The notes: generated by a model from the sequence alone, not told the origin. A stretch of DNA of 64,000 nucleotides from Clostridia bacterium (GCA_017398595.1 JAFQFR010000013.1:126152-190151), one strand, 5' to 3'; positions 24,404 through 36,216 are shown, counted from the first letter of the stretch. Numbers and translations are program-made.

Positions 24404-25846
24404 TTAGAAAAGTTCATCATACATTTGCATGTATTTCTGCGCCGATGCTCCCCAGGAGAAGTCGGTCTTCATGATCTTGGTAACGAGCTTCTTGCGCTTA
24501 GCTTTGTCGTGCCAGAGTCCGATCGCGGCACATGTACGCTCAAAGAGCTCGCCCGAGTAGTAGTTGGCAAAGGTGAAGCCGTTGCCGTAGATCTCGCCGT
24601 TTTCTTCATAGTAGGGCTTGATCGAGTCGAACAGACCACCGGTCTCGCGTACAACGGGAATTGCGCCGTAGCGGGAGGCGATCATCTGCGAGAGTCCGCA
24701 GGGTTCGCTCTTGGAAGGCATCAGGAAGATATCGCAGGCTGCGTAGATCTTCTTGGACATGTCGCGGTTGTAGAGGACCAGGCAGCGCGCTTTGTCGCGG
24801 TGACGTCCTTCCAGGCCGTGCATGAAGTCCTCATACTTTTCATCGCCCATGCCGAGCACGATCAACTGAATGTCCTGCTCAAGGAGCTTGTCAGCGATGG
24901 GGGTGAACAGGTCGAGACCCTTGTGCGCTACCAGGCGGGAGATGAGTGCGATCATGGGCACATCCTCGCGCACGGGCAGTGCAAGTGCTTCCTGCAGAGC
25001 CTTTTTGTTGGCTGCTTTCTTCGCGGGCGCCTTTGCCGAGTAGTTTGCGGCGATGATCGGATCGGTCTCGGGATTGTAGAGATCGTAGTCGATACCGTTC
25101 AGAATGCCGCGCAGCTTGTTCTGCTCCTTGATCAGCTCATGGTGCAGACCGTGCGAGAAAGTGGGGGATTTGATCTCGGCAGCATAGGTCGGGCTGACGG
25201 TGGAAACCATGTCACAGCACTCGATCGCCGCTTTCATCAAATTGATACAGCCGTCGTAGCACATCAGGGGCAGGTACTCATTGCCGAGGCCGAACAGACT
25301 GCCCAGAATGTAGGGGTCGTATTTGCCCTGATATTCGATGTTATGGATGGTGAATACCGACTTTACGCGGCCGTAACGCCAGTCTTTCTTGTACTTGACT
25401 TTGAGATAGATGACCGCCAGTGCAGCCTGCCAGTCGTGTGCGTGCAGTACATCGGGAATAAAGTCGATGTAGGGCAGGCAGCTGAGCACTGCCTCGCAGA
25501 AATATGCAAAGCGCTCGCCGTCATCAAAGTGACCGTAGAGCTTGCCCTCTCTGCCGAAGTACTGCTCGTTGTCTACGAAATAATAGGTGATGCCGTTATG
25601 CTCGAGCTTGCGGATACCGACATAGACCTCGCGCCAACTGAGCTTGACCGAGCTCTCGTAGATCGTTTCCATCTTCTCGCGGTAAGCGTCCGAAACCGCA
25701 CGGTAGAGCGGCATGATCACGCGGACATCCACCTGGTCGCCGGCGTACTTCTGAATTTCCGCCGGCAGGGATCCGAGTACATCGCCGAGTCCGCCGGTTG
25801 CTGCAAAGGGCAGCGCCTCGGCGCCGACAAACAGAATTCTTCTCAT
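24404..25846 (-). CDS. glgA: Glycogen synthase (ADP-glucose type)
   Basis: A 480-residue GT5 synthase extending alpha-1,4-glucan chains from ADP-glucose. It has the N-terminal ADP-binding pattern ATGGLGDV near residue 16 (family KTGGL), HAHDWQ near 139 and the C-terminal region SKSEPCGLSQMIASRYG near 378. Length is typical. The ATG overlaps the glgD stop (ATGA), so it is co-translated with the ADP-glucose-forming genes. Confidence 0.95.
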   Translation of the reverse strand: MRRILFVGAEALPFAATGGLGDVLGSLPAEIQKYAGDQVDVRVIMPLYRAVSDAYREKMETIYESSVKLSWREVYVGIRKLEHNGITYYFVDNEQYFGREGKLYGHFDDGERFAYFCEAVLSCLPYIDFIPDVLHAHDWQAALAVIYLKVKYKKDWRYGRVKSVFTIHNIEYQGKYDPYILGSLFGLGNEYLPLMCYDGCINLMKAAIECCDMVSTVSPTYAAEIKSPTFSHGLHHELIKEQNKLRGILNGIDYDLYNPETDPIIAANYSAKAPAKKAANKKALQEALALPVREDVPMIALISRLVAHKGLDLFTPIADKLLEQDIQLIVLGMGDEKYEDFMHGLEGRHRDKARCLVLYNRDMSKKIYAACDIFLMPSKSEPCGLSQMIASRYGAIPVVRETGGLFDSIKPYYEENGEIYGNGFTFANYYSGELFERTCAAIGLWHDKAKRKKLVTKIMKTDFSWGASAQKYMQMYDELF

Positions 25847-26976
25847 ATAATAACTCCTTTGTCAATAAAGAAGGGAAGGGTCTCGTGTCCGGAGAGGGTA
25901 CGACCGTCACGGATGACCGCGTTTTTATCGGTGATGACACAGTTGAGCGAAACATCCTTGCTGACGATGGTGTCCTGCATGAGGATGGAGTTCTTGACCG
26001 TGGCACCGCGTGCGATATGCACACCGCGGAAGATGATCGAGTTTTCGACCTTGCCTTCAATGATACAGCCGTCTGCGATCAGGGAGTTGGAAACCATGGC
26101 ACCCTCAAGGTACTTGGTCGGTGCCGAGCTGCGTACCTTGGTGTATACCGGATGGTAGGGCATTTCAAAGAGCTGCGCACGCACATCGGGCTTCAGCAGA
26201 TCCATGTTGGAGCTGAAGAAGGAAGAGAGGGAATTGATGGTCATCGAATAGCCGTCGAAATTATAGATGTAGTAATCCGAGTGCATCAGATTCTTTGCAA
26301 TGATGTCGTGATAGAAGCTCTTGTAGCCGTGCGCGATCGAATCGCGGATAATGCTGAGCAGATAGGTGCGCTTGAGTACGAAAATGTTCATCGAAACATT
26401 GTGATACCCCTCGTCCGCAGCGGTGTGCTCGGAAATATCATCGATTCTGCCGATCATGTCGGCGTCGATCAGGATCTCTTTGCCGATGCCGTCGTCGGTA
26501 ACCTTCTTGCGGTGGGTGACGATGGTGATGTCAGCGCGCGACTCGATATGGCGATCCAGCAGCTTCTGATAGTCCAGGGTGCAGACACGGTCGCAGTCGG
26601 TCATGACCACATATTCTTCCTTGGAGCGCTCGATAAAGCTGAGCGCACCTTTGAGCAGCTCCAGACGCGAGGTGTTGAACGCCTCGCCCTTAGCGCTGTC
26701 ATAGGCGGTGATAAACGGGGGCAGGATCTTGATACCGCCGCTGCGGCGGGCAAGGTCCCAGTCTTTACCGGTGCCGATGTGGTCCATCAGCGACTGGTAG
26801 TTATAGTTGGTAATAACGCCGACCTTGGTGATGTCGGAGTTGACCATGTTGGAGAGCTCGAAGTCGATCATGCGGTATCTGCCGCCAAAGGGGATCGAGG
26901 CGATCGCACGGCGGCGGGAAAGCTCGGGGATCACATAGTCATGAATGTTGGAAAAAATCAATCCGATAGCGTTCAT
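25843..26976 (-). CDS. glgD: GlgD, regulatory subunit of glucose-1-phosphate adenylyltransferase
   Basis: A 377-residue nucleotidyltransferase homologue of GlgC. It starts MNAIGLIFSN and has the degenerate substrate region PFGGRYRMIDFELSNM near residue 29; the C-terminal half is a left-handed beta-helix. GlgD occurs in Bacillota, where it forms a hetero-oligomer with GlgC and raises its activity. It follows glgC by 13 bases. Confidence 0.93.
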   Translation of the reverse strand: MNAIGLIFSNIHDYVIPELSRRRAIASIPFGGRYRMIDFELSNMVNSDITKVGVITNYNYQSLMDHIGTGKDWDLARRSGGIKILPPFITAYDSAKGEAFNTSRLELLKGALSFIERSKEEYVVMTDCDRVCTLDYQKLLDRHIESRADITIVTHRKKVTDDGIGKEILIDADMIGRIDDISEHTAADEGYHNVSMNIFVLKRTYLLSIIRDSIAHGYKSFYHDIIAKNLMHSDYYIYNFDGYSMTINSLSSFFSSNMDLLKPDVRAQLFEMPYHPVYTKVRSSAPTKYLEGAMVSNSLIADGCIIEGKVENSIIFRGVHIARGATVKNSILMQDTIVSKDVSLNCVITDKNAVIRDGRTLSGHETLPFFIDKGVII

Positions 26977-26989
26977 CAGTATACCCTCC

Positions 26990-28177
26990 TCAGTCCGAAA
27001 TCATTTCGCCGGCTGCTACTGTCTGACCGGCAGCTATTTTGCATCCGTTGCCGATCACGGCGATGCCCTTGTCGGTTTCTTTCGATGCGCCGACGGTCGC
27101 GCCCTGCTCCACGGTGATGTTTTCATCGAGGATCGAGTGGTTGACCGATGCATCCTTGCCGATATAGGTGTTTGCCATGATGACACTGTCCTTGACGATC
27201 GCGCCCGGCTCTACGATGACGCCGTGCGACAGGACGGAGTTGATGACCGTGCCGTGGATCTTACAGCCCTCCGTGATAATGGAGTTGGAGATCACAGCGC
27301 TCTTGCCGACAAACTGCGGGGGGCTGACGGAGGAACGGGAATAGATTCTGCCGCGGGACTCCTCGTTCATCGAGAACGCGGGGTTCTCGCCGAGCAGGTC
27401 CATGTTTGCTTCCCAAAGGCTGTCGATGGTTCCGACGTCCTTCCAGTATCCCTCAAAAGGATATGCAAACATGCGCTCGCCGCTCTTCAGCATGGTGGGG
27501 ATGATGTTTTTACCGAAGTCGTTGGAGGAGTTCTCGTCCGCCTCGTCGGCGATGAGGTACTCGAACAGTTTCTTCTTATTAAAGATATAGATACCCATGG
27601 ACGCCTTGGTCGAATCGGGCTCCTTCGGCTTTTCGGTGAATTTGTAGATCTGACCGTCGTCGTGCGTGGTCAGGATGCCGAAACGGCTTGCTTCTTTGAG
27701 CGGTACTTCCAGAACGGCGATGGTGCAGTCGGCATCCTTGCGCTTGTGGAAGCGCAGCATTTCCGAGTAGTCCATGCGGTAGATGTGGTCGCCCGAAAGG
27801 ATAATGACATATTCGGGGTCATACTGCTCGATGAAAGCAAGGTTCTGGTAGATCGCGTTTGCCGTGCCCTTATACCAGTCGGCTTTCTTCTGTCCCTGAT
27901 ACGGGGGCAGGATCTTTACGCCGCCGTATGTGCGGTCGAGATCCCAGGGAAGTCCGTTGCCGACATAGTCGTTGAGCACGAGCGGCTGATATTGGGTAAG
28001 TACACCGACAGTATCAATGCCGGAGTTGATGCAGTTGGAAAGGGGGAAGTCGATGATGCGGTATTTACCGCCAAAAGTGACCGCAGGCTTTGCAGTCGAT
28101 TTTGTCAGAGCGTACAGGCGCGAGCCTTGACCGCCTGCCAGGAGCATTGCAACACATTCTTTTCTCTTTTGGTTCAT
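26990..28177 (-). CDS. glgC: Glucose-1-phosphate adenylyltransferase
   Basis: A 395-residue ADP-glucose pyrophosphorylase, the committed step of glycogen synthesis. The nucleotide-binding signature [11 protein letters not shown] lies near residue 16, [14 protein letters not shown] near 37, and [11 protein letters not shown] near 120. A beta-helix C-terminus follows. It is located between glgB and glgD in the operon. Confidence 0.96.
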   Translation of the reverse strand: MNQKRKECVAMLLAGGQGSRLYALTKSTAKPAVTFGGKYRIIDFPLSNCINSGIDTVGVLTQYQPLVLNDYVGNGLPWDLDRTYGGVKILPPYQGQKKADWYKGTANAIYQNLAFIEQYDPEYVIILSGDHIYRMDYSEMLRFHKRKDADCTIAVLEVPLKEASRFGILTTHDDGQIYKFTEKPKEPDSTKASMGIYIFNKKKLFEYLIADEADENSSNDFGKNIIPTMLKSGERMFAYPFEGYWKDVGTIDSLWEANMDLLGENPAFSMNEESRGRIYSRSSVSPPQFVGKSAVISNSIITEGCKIHGTVINSVLSHGVIVEPGAIVKDSVIMANTYIGKDASVNHSILDENITVEQGATVGASKETDKGIAVIGNGCKIAAGQTVAAGEMISD

Positions 28178-28201
28178 ATAGCCTACCTCCGAGTATTTTA
28201 A

Positions 28202-30082
<1,881 letters not shown>

Positions 30083-30095
30083 TCGGCGTTCTCCT

Positions 30096-30554
30096 TTATT
30101 CGTTGATTTGACCGACGTGCACGGATTTGAGTGCTTTTTTCAGTGCGTTGATCATCTCCTTGTGCGTGCAGTTCGGGCGAAGCTCAAACACCTGATCGTC
30201 GCGCATGACAAATCCCTTGGAGGGGACGTTGTCGGTGGGGGTAAAAGCAAAGCCCTCGCCTTCTTCATAAAAGCCGACGAGGAGCCCAAGGTTTTGGGTA
30301 GCTTCGCGGTAGGAACGCGCTTTCAGATAAGTTTGTATGCTGGGCGGCATATCGTCCTTTGCTGCTTCGCTGTCACACTGGTCGAAAAGACGGTTGACAA
30401 ATTCGCAGAGCATTTCATCCGAGTAGCCGGGCATCAGTAAAAACAGTTTGTCCAGCGGACGTTTGCCGTATTTCTCAGAAGGACCGAACGGAGCGCCGTA
30501 CAGAGCTTTGTTTTTGTCTATGTAGATGTTTATGATCTTATAGTCCTGCGCCAT
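30096..30554 (-). CDS. Hypothetical protein leading the glycogen operon
   Basis: A 152-residue soluble protein without a family I recognise and with no Cys clusters, membrane segment or signal peptide. It starts MAQDYKIINIYIDKN, with a good SD (AAGGAG) before it. It lies 13 bases upstream of glgB and is the first gene after the operon promoter, so it is probably tied to glycogen metabolism. It is mostly mixed alpha/beta with charged residues, and a binding or regulatory role is speculation. Confidence 0.7.
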   Translation of the reverse strand: MAQDYKIINIYIDKNKALYGAPFGPSEKYGKRPLDKLFLLMPGYSDEMLCEFVNRLFDQCDSEAAKDDMPPSIQTYLKARSYREATQNLGLLVGFYEEGEGFAFTPTDNVPSKGFVMRDDQVFELRPNCTHKEMINALKKALKSVHVGQINE

Positions 30555-30585
30555 GATAGTACTCCTTATTTATATTTACATATAT

Positions 30586-30594
30586 ATTATAGCA
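30586..30594 (-). promoter_or_regulatory. Extended -10 promoter of the glycogen operon
   Basis: The minus strand reads TGCTATAAT (TGn plus a perfect TATAAT) 32 bases before the start of the leader gene. No good -35 lies 17-18 bases upstream, as is usual for extended -10 promoters. It is in the 476-base divergent interval 30555-31030, which otherwise shows only low-complexity sequence and a degenerate GC-rich repeat-like patch near 30850-30890. Confidence 0.6.
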
Positions 30595-30951
30595 CAAAGT
30601 TTTATAGAATGGGCACATTTTTGAAAAAAAGCGAAGATATGTTCATTTTGCCCTACAAAAGCAGCAAAAAATGTTGATTTACGCATTTTTCACAATCATT
30701 TTTGTGTGATTTTTAGGAAAAAGCGTTCGCTTCTTGGTGATATTGTTATTTCGGATTGACATGTTTTGTTTCAATTGATACAATCAAAATGGACTTTCCG
30801 ATACGCACGATTTTCGACGCGACGTTTTGTATAACATTCCGTCAAGATCCCTCGGCGATGCTCGGGATGACAGGACGGGGATGTGCCGCGAAGAAAATTT
30901 ATCACGATTCCGCTGCGCAATATTTTCTCCAAGAAAAAACAAAATGTCGTA

Positions 30952-30980
30952 TTGCAATTGTTTTTGAATGATAGTATAAT
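30952..30980 (+). promoter_or_regulatory. Promoter of the YhcH-like gene
   Basis: TTGCAA (30952-30957), 17-base spacer and TATAAT (30975-30980) lie 50 bases before the YhcH-like start. The 5' leader contains a GCAGGAGG ribosome site. Confidence 0.75.
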
Positions 30981-31030
30981 AAATCCGTATAGTATTTTAA
31001 TGGCGGCAATGCCGCAGGAGGAAAAACAAC

Positions 31031-31483
31031 ATGATCGTTGACAGAATTGAAAACCTGAAGCTCTACATCCCTTACAATGATAAACTCCGCTTTGTATGCG
31101 ATTATCTTGCAAAGACCGACATCTACGCGCTGGAAGTCGGCAAATATGAGATCGGCGAAGGCGTGCGCGTTGTCGTAAACGCATTCACGCCCAAGGAGCC
31201 CGAGGCTGCAAGATGGGAGACCCATCAGAAGTACATCGACCTGCAGTACCTTATCGAGGGTGATGAGACCATGGGCTATCTCCACATCGATGAGATGGAA
31301 GACGCAGAGTATAATGAGGAAAAGGACATCAGCTATCCCGTACCGAAGGCAGATGCCGATATGACGCTCATCCCGCTGAAGACCGGCCATTTCGCATTCC
31401 TCGAGCCCAGAGACGCACACCGTCCCTCTGCAAAGCTGCATGCGACCGCTTCCAAGAAGCTGATCTTCAAGATCCCCGTATAA
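31031..31483 (+). CDS. YhcH/YjgK/YiaL (DUF386) family protein
   Basis: A 150-residue cupin-like protein of the YhcH/EbgC type. Family features are KYEIGEGVRVVVN near residue 38, ARWETHQKYIDLQY near 60 and a C-terminal FAFLEPRDAHRPS. Members bind a metal through His and Glu residues and act on sugar anomers or in sialic acid and beta-galactoside use; the precise substrate is not clear here. The next gene, an aminotransferase, starts 17 bases downstream. Confidence 0.85.
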   Translation: MIVDRIENLKLYIPYNDKLRFVCDYLAKTDIYALEVGKYEIGEGVRVVVNAFTPKEPEAARWETHQKYIDLQYLIEGDETMGYLHIDEMEDAEYNEEKDISYPVPKADADMTLIPLKTGHFAFLEPRDAHRPSAKLHATASKKLIFKIPV

Positions 31484-31500
31484 GGTAAGAGGCGATTTCG

Positions 31501-32700
31501 ATGACATACCAGTTTTCCGACAAGCTCGCTAACTTAAAGCCGTCCGCGATCCGTGAGATCTTCAAAAATCTCACCGATCCGTCGGTCATCTCGTTCGGCG
31601 GCGGTAACCCCGCCCCCGAATCTTTCCCGGTCGAGGAGCTGAGTCGGCTTGCCGCAGACATTTTTGCAAATCAATCGACCACGGCGCTGCAGTACAGCAT
31701 CACCGAGGGATACCCGCCGCTGCGAAACGCGATCAAGGCGCGCCTGATCGAGAGATTCAACATCGGACGCGACTTTGACGACACCATCATCGTGTCGGGC
31801 GGTCAGCAGGGCATCGAGCTTGCCTGTAAGGCATTCTGCAATGAGGGTGATGTCGTTCTCTGCGAGGATCCCAGCTTTATCGGCGCGCTGAACGCTTTTC
31901 GCTCCAACGGTGCAAAGACGGTCGGTGTAGCTTGCGACGGCGAGGGCATTCTCCCCGATGTGCTTGAGGAAAAGCTCAAGAATACGCCGAATGTCAAGCT
32001 GCTGTATATTATCCCCACGTTCCAGAACCCCATGGGCATCACCACGCCGCTTTCGCGCAGAAAGCGCGTGTACGAGCTGTGCCGTCAGTACGGCGTGATC
32101 ATTTTGGAGGATAACCCCTACGGCGAGCTGCGCTTCGGCGGTGAGGATATTCCCACGATCAAGTCGATGGATACCGACGGTATGGTGATCTACTGCTCGT
32201 CGCTCTCCAAGATCCTCTCCGCGGGTATGCGTATCGGCTTTGTCACGGCGCCCGCCGAGGTCATTTCCAAGATGGTCGTTGCCAAGCAGAGCGAGGATGT
32301 GCATACGAACATCTTCTTCCAAATGCTCTGTCACAAATATATGACCGAGTGCGATCTGGATGCCCATATTGAGAGCATCCGCGCACTGTATAAGCACAAG
32401 AGCTCGCTGATGCTCTCCTGCCTTGAAAAAGAGCTGCCGGGCGAGATCACCTTTACGCGCCCCGACGGCGGTCTCTTTATCTGGTGCACGCTGCCGCGCG
32501 GGCTTGACAGTGCGGCGTTTGCCAAGGGACTGACCGAACGTAAGCTCGCGGTCGTTCCCGGTGCGACCTTCCTTGCCGACGAGAGCGGCAAGTCTTCTTC
32601 CTTCCGTCTCAACTACTCCACGCCATCCGATGAGGATATTGTTCGCGGCGTGAAGATCCTCGGTGAGTACGCAAAGGAATATCTTTCCAAAAATATATAA
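31501..32700 (+). CDS. PLP-dependent aminotransferase (2-aminoadipate/MocR-type, class I)
   Basis: A 399-residue class I/II aminotransferase of the LysN-like group. FGGGNPAPESFPVE lies near the N-terminus, SGGQQGIELA near residue 100 and EDNPYGELRF near 204. The PLP lysine motif SSLSKILSAGMRIG is near 238. There is no N-terminal GntR HTH, so it is an enzyme rather than a MocR regulator. 2-Aminoadipate or a broad-range aromatic/branched-chain amino acid is the usual substrate; I cannot decide between them. Confidence 0.88.
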   Translation: MTYQFSDKLANLKPSAIREIFKNLTDPSVISFGGGNPAPESFPVEELSRLAADIFANQSTTALQYSITEGYPPLRNAIKARLIERFNIGRDFDDTIIVSGGQQGIELACKAFCNEGDVVLCEDPSFIGALNAFRSNGAKTVGVACDGEGILPDVLEEKLKNTPNVKLLYIIPTFQNPMGITTPLSRRKRVYELCRQYGVIILEDNPYGELRFGGEDIPTIKSMDTDGMVIYCSSLSKILSAGMRIGFVTAPAEVISKMVVAKQSEDVHTNIFFQMLCHKYMTECDLDAHIESIRALYKHKSSLMLSCLEKELPGEITFTRPDGGLFIWCTLPRGLDSAAFAKGLTERKLAVVPGATFLADESGKSSSFRLNYSTPSDEDIVRGVKILGEYAKEYLSKNI

Positions 32701-32718
32701 TAAAGGATTCCATGTAAC

Positions 32719-33717
32719 ATGATCGACGATAAGAAAGTGGTTTTCTCGGGCGTACAGCCGTCCGGCAACCTTACCATCGGCAACTATCTCGGCGCCATCC
32801 GTAATTTTTCGGAGTTTTCCGATCTTTACAAGTGCTTTTACTGCGTCGTGGATATGCATGCCATCACCGTTCGGCAGGTCCCCGCGGATCTGCGCCGCCG
32901 TACCTATGAGACGCTGGCGCTCTATATCGCCTGCGGTCTTGATCCTAAGAAAAACACGCTCTATGTGCAGTCGCATGTACCTGCGCATGCCGAGCTCGGC
33001 TGGATCCTCAACTGCTATACCATGTTCGGCGAGCTTTCGCGCATGACGCAGTTCAAGGATAAGAGTGCAAAGCACGCCGACAATGTCAATGCGGGACTTT
33101 TCACCTATCCCACGCTGATGGCGGCGGATATTCTGCTGTATCAGACCGACCTTGTGCCCGTAGGCGTTGACCAGAAGCAGCACCTGGAGCTGGCGCGCGA
33201 CATCGCCGACCGTTTCAACGGTGTTTACGGCGACACGTTTGTTGTGCCCGAAGGCTACATGGCGAAAAACGGTGCAAAGATCATGTCGCTTGCCGAGCCG
33301 ACCAAGAAAATGTCGAAATCCGACGAGAATGCAAACGCCGTTGTGTACATCCTCGATTCCAAGGACGATGTTATGCGCAAATTCAAAAGAGCCGTTACCG
33401 ACTCGGATACGCGCGTTGCGTTTGCAGAGGGCAAGGACGGCATCAACAACCTCATGACCATCTATTCCTGCTTTACCGGCAAGACCTTTGACGAGATCGA
33501 GCGCGAGTTCGACGGCCGTGGCTACGGCGACTTTAAGATGGCTGTCGGTGAGGCTTGCGCAGACGGTCTTGCACCTGTGCGCGAGGAGTTTGCACGTCTG
33601 ATGGCGGACAAGGCATACCTCGAAGAGGTTATGAAAAACGGTGCCGCCGAGGCGTCCTATTATGCGCGCAAAACACTTTCCAAAGTGAAGCGCAAGATCG
33701 GTTACACCTCGCTGTAA
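32719..33717 (+). CDS. trpS: Tryptophan--tRNA ligase
   Basis: A 332-residue class I synthetase of normal bacterial length. The HIGH-type motif is PSGNLTIGNYLGA at residue 14 and the KMSKS loop is TKKMSKSDEN near 195. Conserved YQTDLVPVGVDQKQHLEL binds ATP and tryptophan. It lies in a run of plus-strand genes with short gaps. No T-box leader was seen in the 18-base gap before it. Confidence 0.96.
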   Translation: MIDDKKVVFSGVQPSGNLTIGNYLGAIRNFSEFSDLYKCFYCVVDMHAITVRQVPADLRRRTYETLALYIACGLDPKKNTLYVQSHVPAHAELGWILNCYTMFGELSRMTQFKDKSAKHADNVNAGLFTYPTLMAADILLYQTDLVPVGVDQKQHLELARDIADRFNGVYGDTFVVPEGYMAKNGAKIMSLAEPTKKMSKSDENANAVVYILDSKDDVMRKFKRAVTDSDTRVAFAEGKDGINNLMTIYSCFTGKTFDEIEREFDGRGYGDFKMAVGEACADGLAPVREEFARLMADKAYLEEVMKNGAAEASYYARKTLSKVKRKIGYTSL

Positions 33718-33726
33718 GGAGAAAAC

Positions 33727-34905
33727 ATGAACGAGTATATTTACAGCATCTGCGCAGTGCTCTGCGCGATGCTGCTTGCCTATGCGCTCACGCCCATCGT
33801 GCGCGTGTTGGCGATCAAGATCAAGGCGATCGACATCCCGACGGACAATCGCCGCATGCATCACAAGCCGATCCCGCGTATCGGCGGTCTTGCGATCTTT
33901 CTGGCTTTCCTGATCGCGACGGTCAGCTTCTGCAAGCCCGACCGCGACATGATGACCATCCTCATCGGCGGCGGCACGCTGGTGCTGCTCGGTATTCTCG
34001 ATGATATTTACCGCTTGAATGCCTTTGTCAAATTGGCGGTGCAGATCATCGTTGCGCTGTTCGCGGTTTCGCAGGGCATCACCATCGACTTTATCGGATT
34101 CGGCGGCGAATATATCCCGTTTGGCATATGGTCCGTGCCGATCACGGTATTCTGGATCGTGGGACTGACCAATGCGGTCAACTTTATCGACGGTCTGGAC
34201 GGTCTTGCCTGCGGTGTTTCGATCATCAGTTCGATCTCGCTGTTTTTGGTCATGCTGCTTTCGGGCAGCAGCTCTTCGCACTGCCTGCTCGCAGCGCTCT
34301 TGATCGGTGCATGTCTCGGCTTTATGCCGTTCAACGTAAACCCTGCGAAGATCTTTATGGGGGACACGGGTGCGCTCTTCCTCGGCTACACGCTGTCGAT
34401 CCTTTCGGTCGTGGGCGTGTTCAAGACCGACATGGTGCTGGCGTTCTTCATCCCGCTGTCGATCTTCGGTCTGCCGCTGGCGGATACCGCGTTTGCGATC
34501 CTTCGCCGTGTGGCGCATCATAAGAGTCCGTTTGCTCCCGACCGCGGTCATCTGCATCACAGACTGATCGACATGGGCTTCGGACAGCGGCAGAGCGTGC
34601 GTCTCTTGTACGCGGTCTGCGCCATCCTCGGTATCTCGGCGGTCATGCTGACGAGAGAGGAGTGGATCGGTGGTGCCGTAGTGCTTGCCGCGGCGCTCAT
34701 CATCTTCTTTATCATCTATTGTATTCTCAGCAATCCGAAGCTGCGCAGTCACTCGGGTATTTACAACGAGGACGAGGGCGCAGCACCGCCTGTAGAGACC
34801 TTTGATGATATTATTCTCCCGACTACACCTGCGGGCGACGCCCCTTTGAATGAACATGAGGAGCAGATCCGTGAAACAGAAAACGAAGGAAACAAAGAAG
34901 AATAA
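33727..34905 (+). CDS. WecA/TagO-type undecaprenyl-phosphate sugar-1-phosphate transferase
   Basis: A 392-residue polytopic membrane protein (about 10-11 segments) of the MraY/WecA family. Motifs are RRMHHKPIPRIGG near residue 41, LGILDD near 88, NAVNFIDGLDGLA near 146, FMGDTGALFLG near 208 and the WecA-type His motif DRGHLHHRL near 271. It attaches GlcNAc-1-phosphate or a similar sugar to the lipid carrier, starting wall teichoic acid or polysaccharide synthesis. The C-terminal ~70 residues are an acidic cytosolic tail. The next gene begins inside its 3' end. Confidence 0.9.
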   Translation: MNEYIYSICAVLCAMLLAYALTPIVRVLAIKIKAIDIPTDNRRMHHKPIPRIGGLAIFLAFLIATVSFCKPDRDMMTILIGGGTLVLLGILDDIYRLNAFVKLAVQIIVALFAVSQGITIDFIGFGGEYIPFGIWSVPITVFWIVGLTNAVNFIDGLDGLACGVSIISSISLFLVMLLSGSSSSHCLLAALLIGACLGFMPFNVNPAKIFMGDTGALFLGYTLSILSVVGVFKTDMVLAFFIPLSIFGLPLADTAFAILRRVAHHKSPFAPDRGHLHHRLIDMGFGQRQSVRLLYAVCAILGISAVMLTREEWIGGAVVLAAALIIFFIIYCILSNPKLRSHSGIYNEDEGAAPPVETFDDIILPTTPAGDAPLNEHEEQIRETENEGNKEE

Positions 34906-35722
34906 GCTTACCTTTTACAGCACCCGCGGCATCGGATTCATGGCGGCTGTCCTGCTGCTGTTTGTTATCCTTGCACTGACGGGGATGTATACGCTCGGGA
35001 TCATTCACCTGCCGGAATCCTTCTCATCGCTCTTCGGACAAGCCGAGGAGACCACGGCGCCCGCGGCTGCGGCAAATATCGCACCTGCGGGTGAGGAAGC
35101 GGCGCTGTACGAGGCGATCCCGCGTGAAGAGTATGCAAAGGCGCTGGCAGACATGCATTTGCCGACCGAGTATTACCGCGCATATTCGATCACGGTTTCG
35201 TTCGGCATCCGCGAGGATACGACCGACTATGTTGCGATCCGCCGCGGCGAGGATTGGTGGGTGCAGACCTCCAAGGACGACGTGATCCTGACCACCGCGA
35301 TCTGCAAGGACGGTACCGTGCGCATCACCGATAACGCGCAGAATACCGCAGTCACTGCCGAGGGGTACTCTGCGGAAAATCCGGAAGGCATCTCCTTTGA
35401 GGAGCGCTGCGGCGTTTTGCCGCTGGAACGGGTGGTCGAGATGATCCGCGCTGTTTCGGGCGGGGAAACCGTGAATTACGGGGGCGGCATCACCGACTAT
35501 TCGCTTTCCTTTACGCAGGCACGCGGTACGGGCGAAAATGTGTTTGTCTTTACGTTCACTTGCCAGAATGGCATCACCGAGGAATACCGCTTTGCCTTTG
35601 AGAGTGCGGCGATCCTGTCGGTAAGCAAGTCGCTCGGCGATATTAAAATTTATCAAATGGAAATGAAAGAACACCGCAACGATCTGTCGGATGTAAACGC
35701 CGATTCGTTGATCGCGTTCTGA
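34871..35722 (+). CDS. Membrane-anchored protein of unknown function
   Basis: About 283 residues. A basic N-terminus (KQKTKETKKNK) precedes one membrane segment (roughly residues 24-46), then a mostly beta extracytoplasmic domain. I recognise no family. I favour the GTG at 34871, with GAGGAG 7 bases upstream, over the ATG at 34850; both overlap the transferase 3' end, so translation is coupled. Association with cell-wall polymer synthesis is a guess from position. Confidence 0.65.
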   Translation: MKQKTKETKKNKLTFYSTRGIGFMAAVLLLFVILALTGMYTLGIIHLPESFSSLFGQAEETTAPAAAANIAPAGEEAALYEAIPREEYAKALADMHLPTEYYRAYSITVSFGIREDTTDYVAIRRGEDWWVQTSKDDVILTTAICKDGTVRITDNAQNTAVTAEGYSAENPEGISFEERCGVLPLERVVEMIRAVSGGETVNYGGGITDYSLSFTQARGTGENVFVFTFTCQNGITEEYRFAFESAAILSVSKSLGDIKIYQMEMKEHRNDLSDVNADSLIAF

Positions 35723-35730
35723 AAGAGCAT

Positions 35731-36216
35731 ATGGCAGAAATCAGAAAAACGACCATGAACGACCTCGATCGCGTGATGGAGATCTATGCGATCGCCAAGC
35801 GTTACATGGATGAAAAGGGAAATCCCACGCAGTGGGTGGACGGCTATCCGCAGCGCGATCTTATCGAATATGATATTGCACAGGGCGAGAGCTATGTTCT
35901 GTGCGAGGGCGGTGAGATCCACGGCGTATTTATGTTTATGCAGCGCGAGGAACCGACCTATGCCGTCATTGAGGACGGCGCGTGGCTGAACGATGCGCCC
36001 TACGGTACGATCCATCGTGTAGCCAGCGACGGGCAGCTTCGCGGTATCTTCGATACCATCGTTGCCTATTGCCGCGGGGTGACAGAAAACCTGCGCGTGG
36101 ATACGCACCATGACAATTTCCCCATGCAGAGAGCCATCGAGCGCAACGGCTTTGTCCGCTGCGGCGTCGTCTATATGTACGACGGTACAAAAAGAATAGC
36201 CTATCAAATGCCTTAG
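35731..36216 (+). CDS. GNAT-family N-acetyltransferase
   Basis: A 161-residue GNAT protein. It has the N-terminal IRKTTMNDLDRVMEIY start, a middle beta-sheet with VLCEGGEIHGVFMF, and the C-terminal stretch VDTHHDNFPMQRAIERNGF, which corresponds to motif B of the fold. The acetyl-CoA loop is present as HRVASDGQLRGIF. The substrate is unknown. It ends in TAG, followed directly by a terminator. Confidence 0.85.
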   Translation: MAEIRKTTMNDLDRVMEIYAIAKRYMDEKGNPTQWVDGYPQRDLIEYDIAQGESYVLCEGGEIHGVFMFMQREEPTYAVIEDGAWLNDAPYGTIHRVASDGQLRGIFDTIVAYCRGVTENLRVDTHHDNFPMQRAIERNGFVRCGVVYMYDGTKRIAYQMP

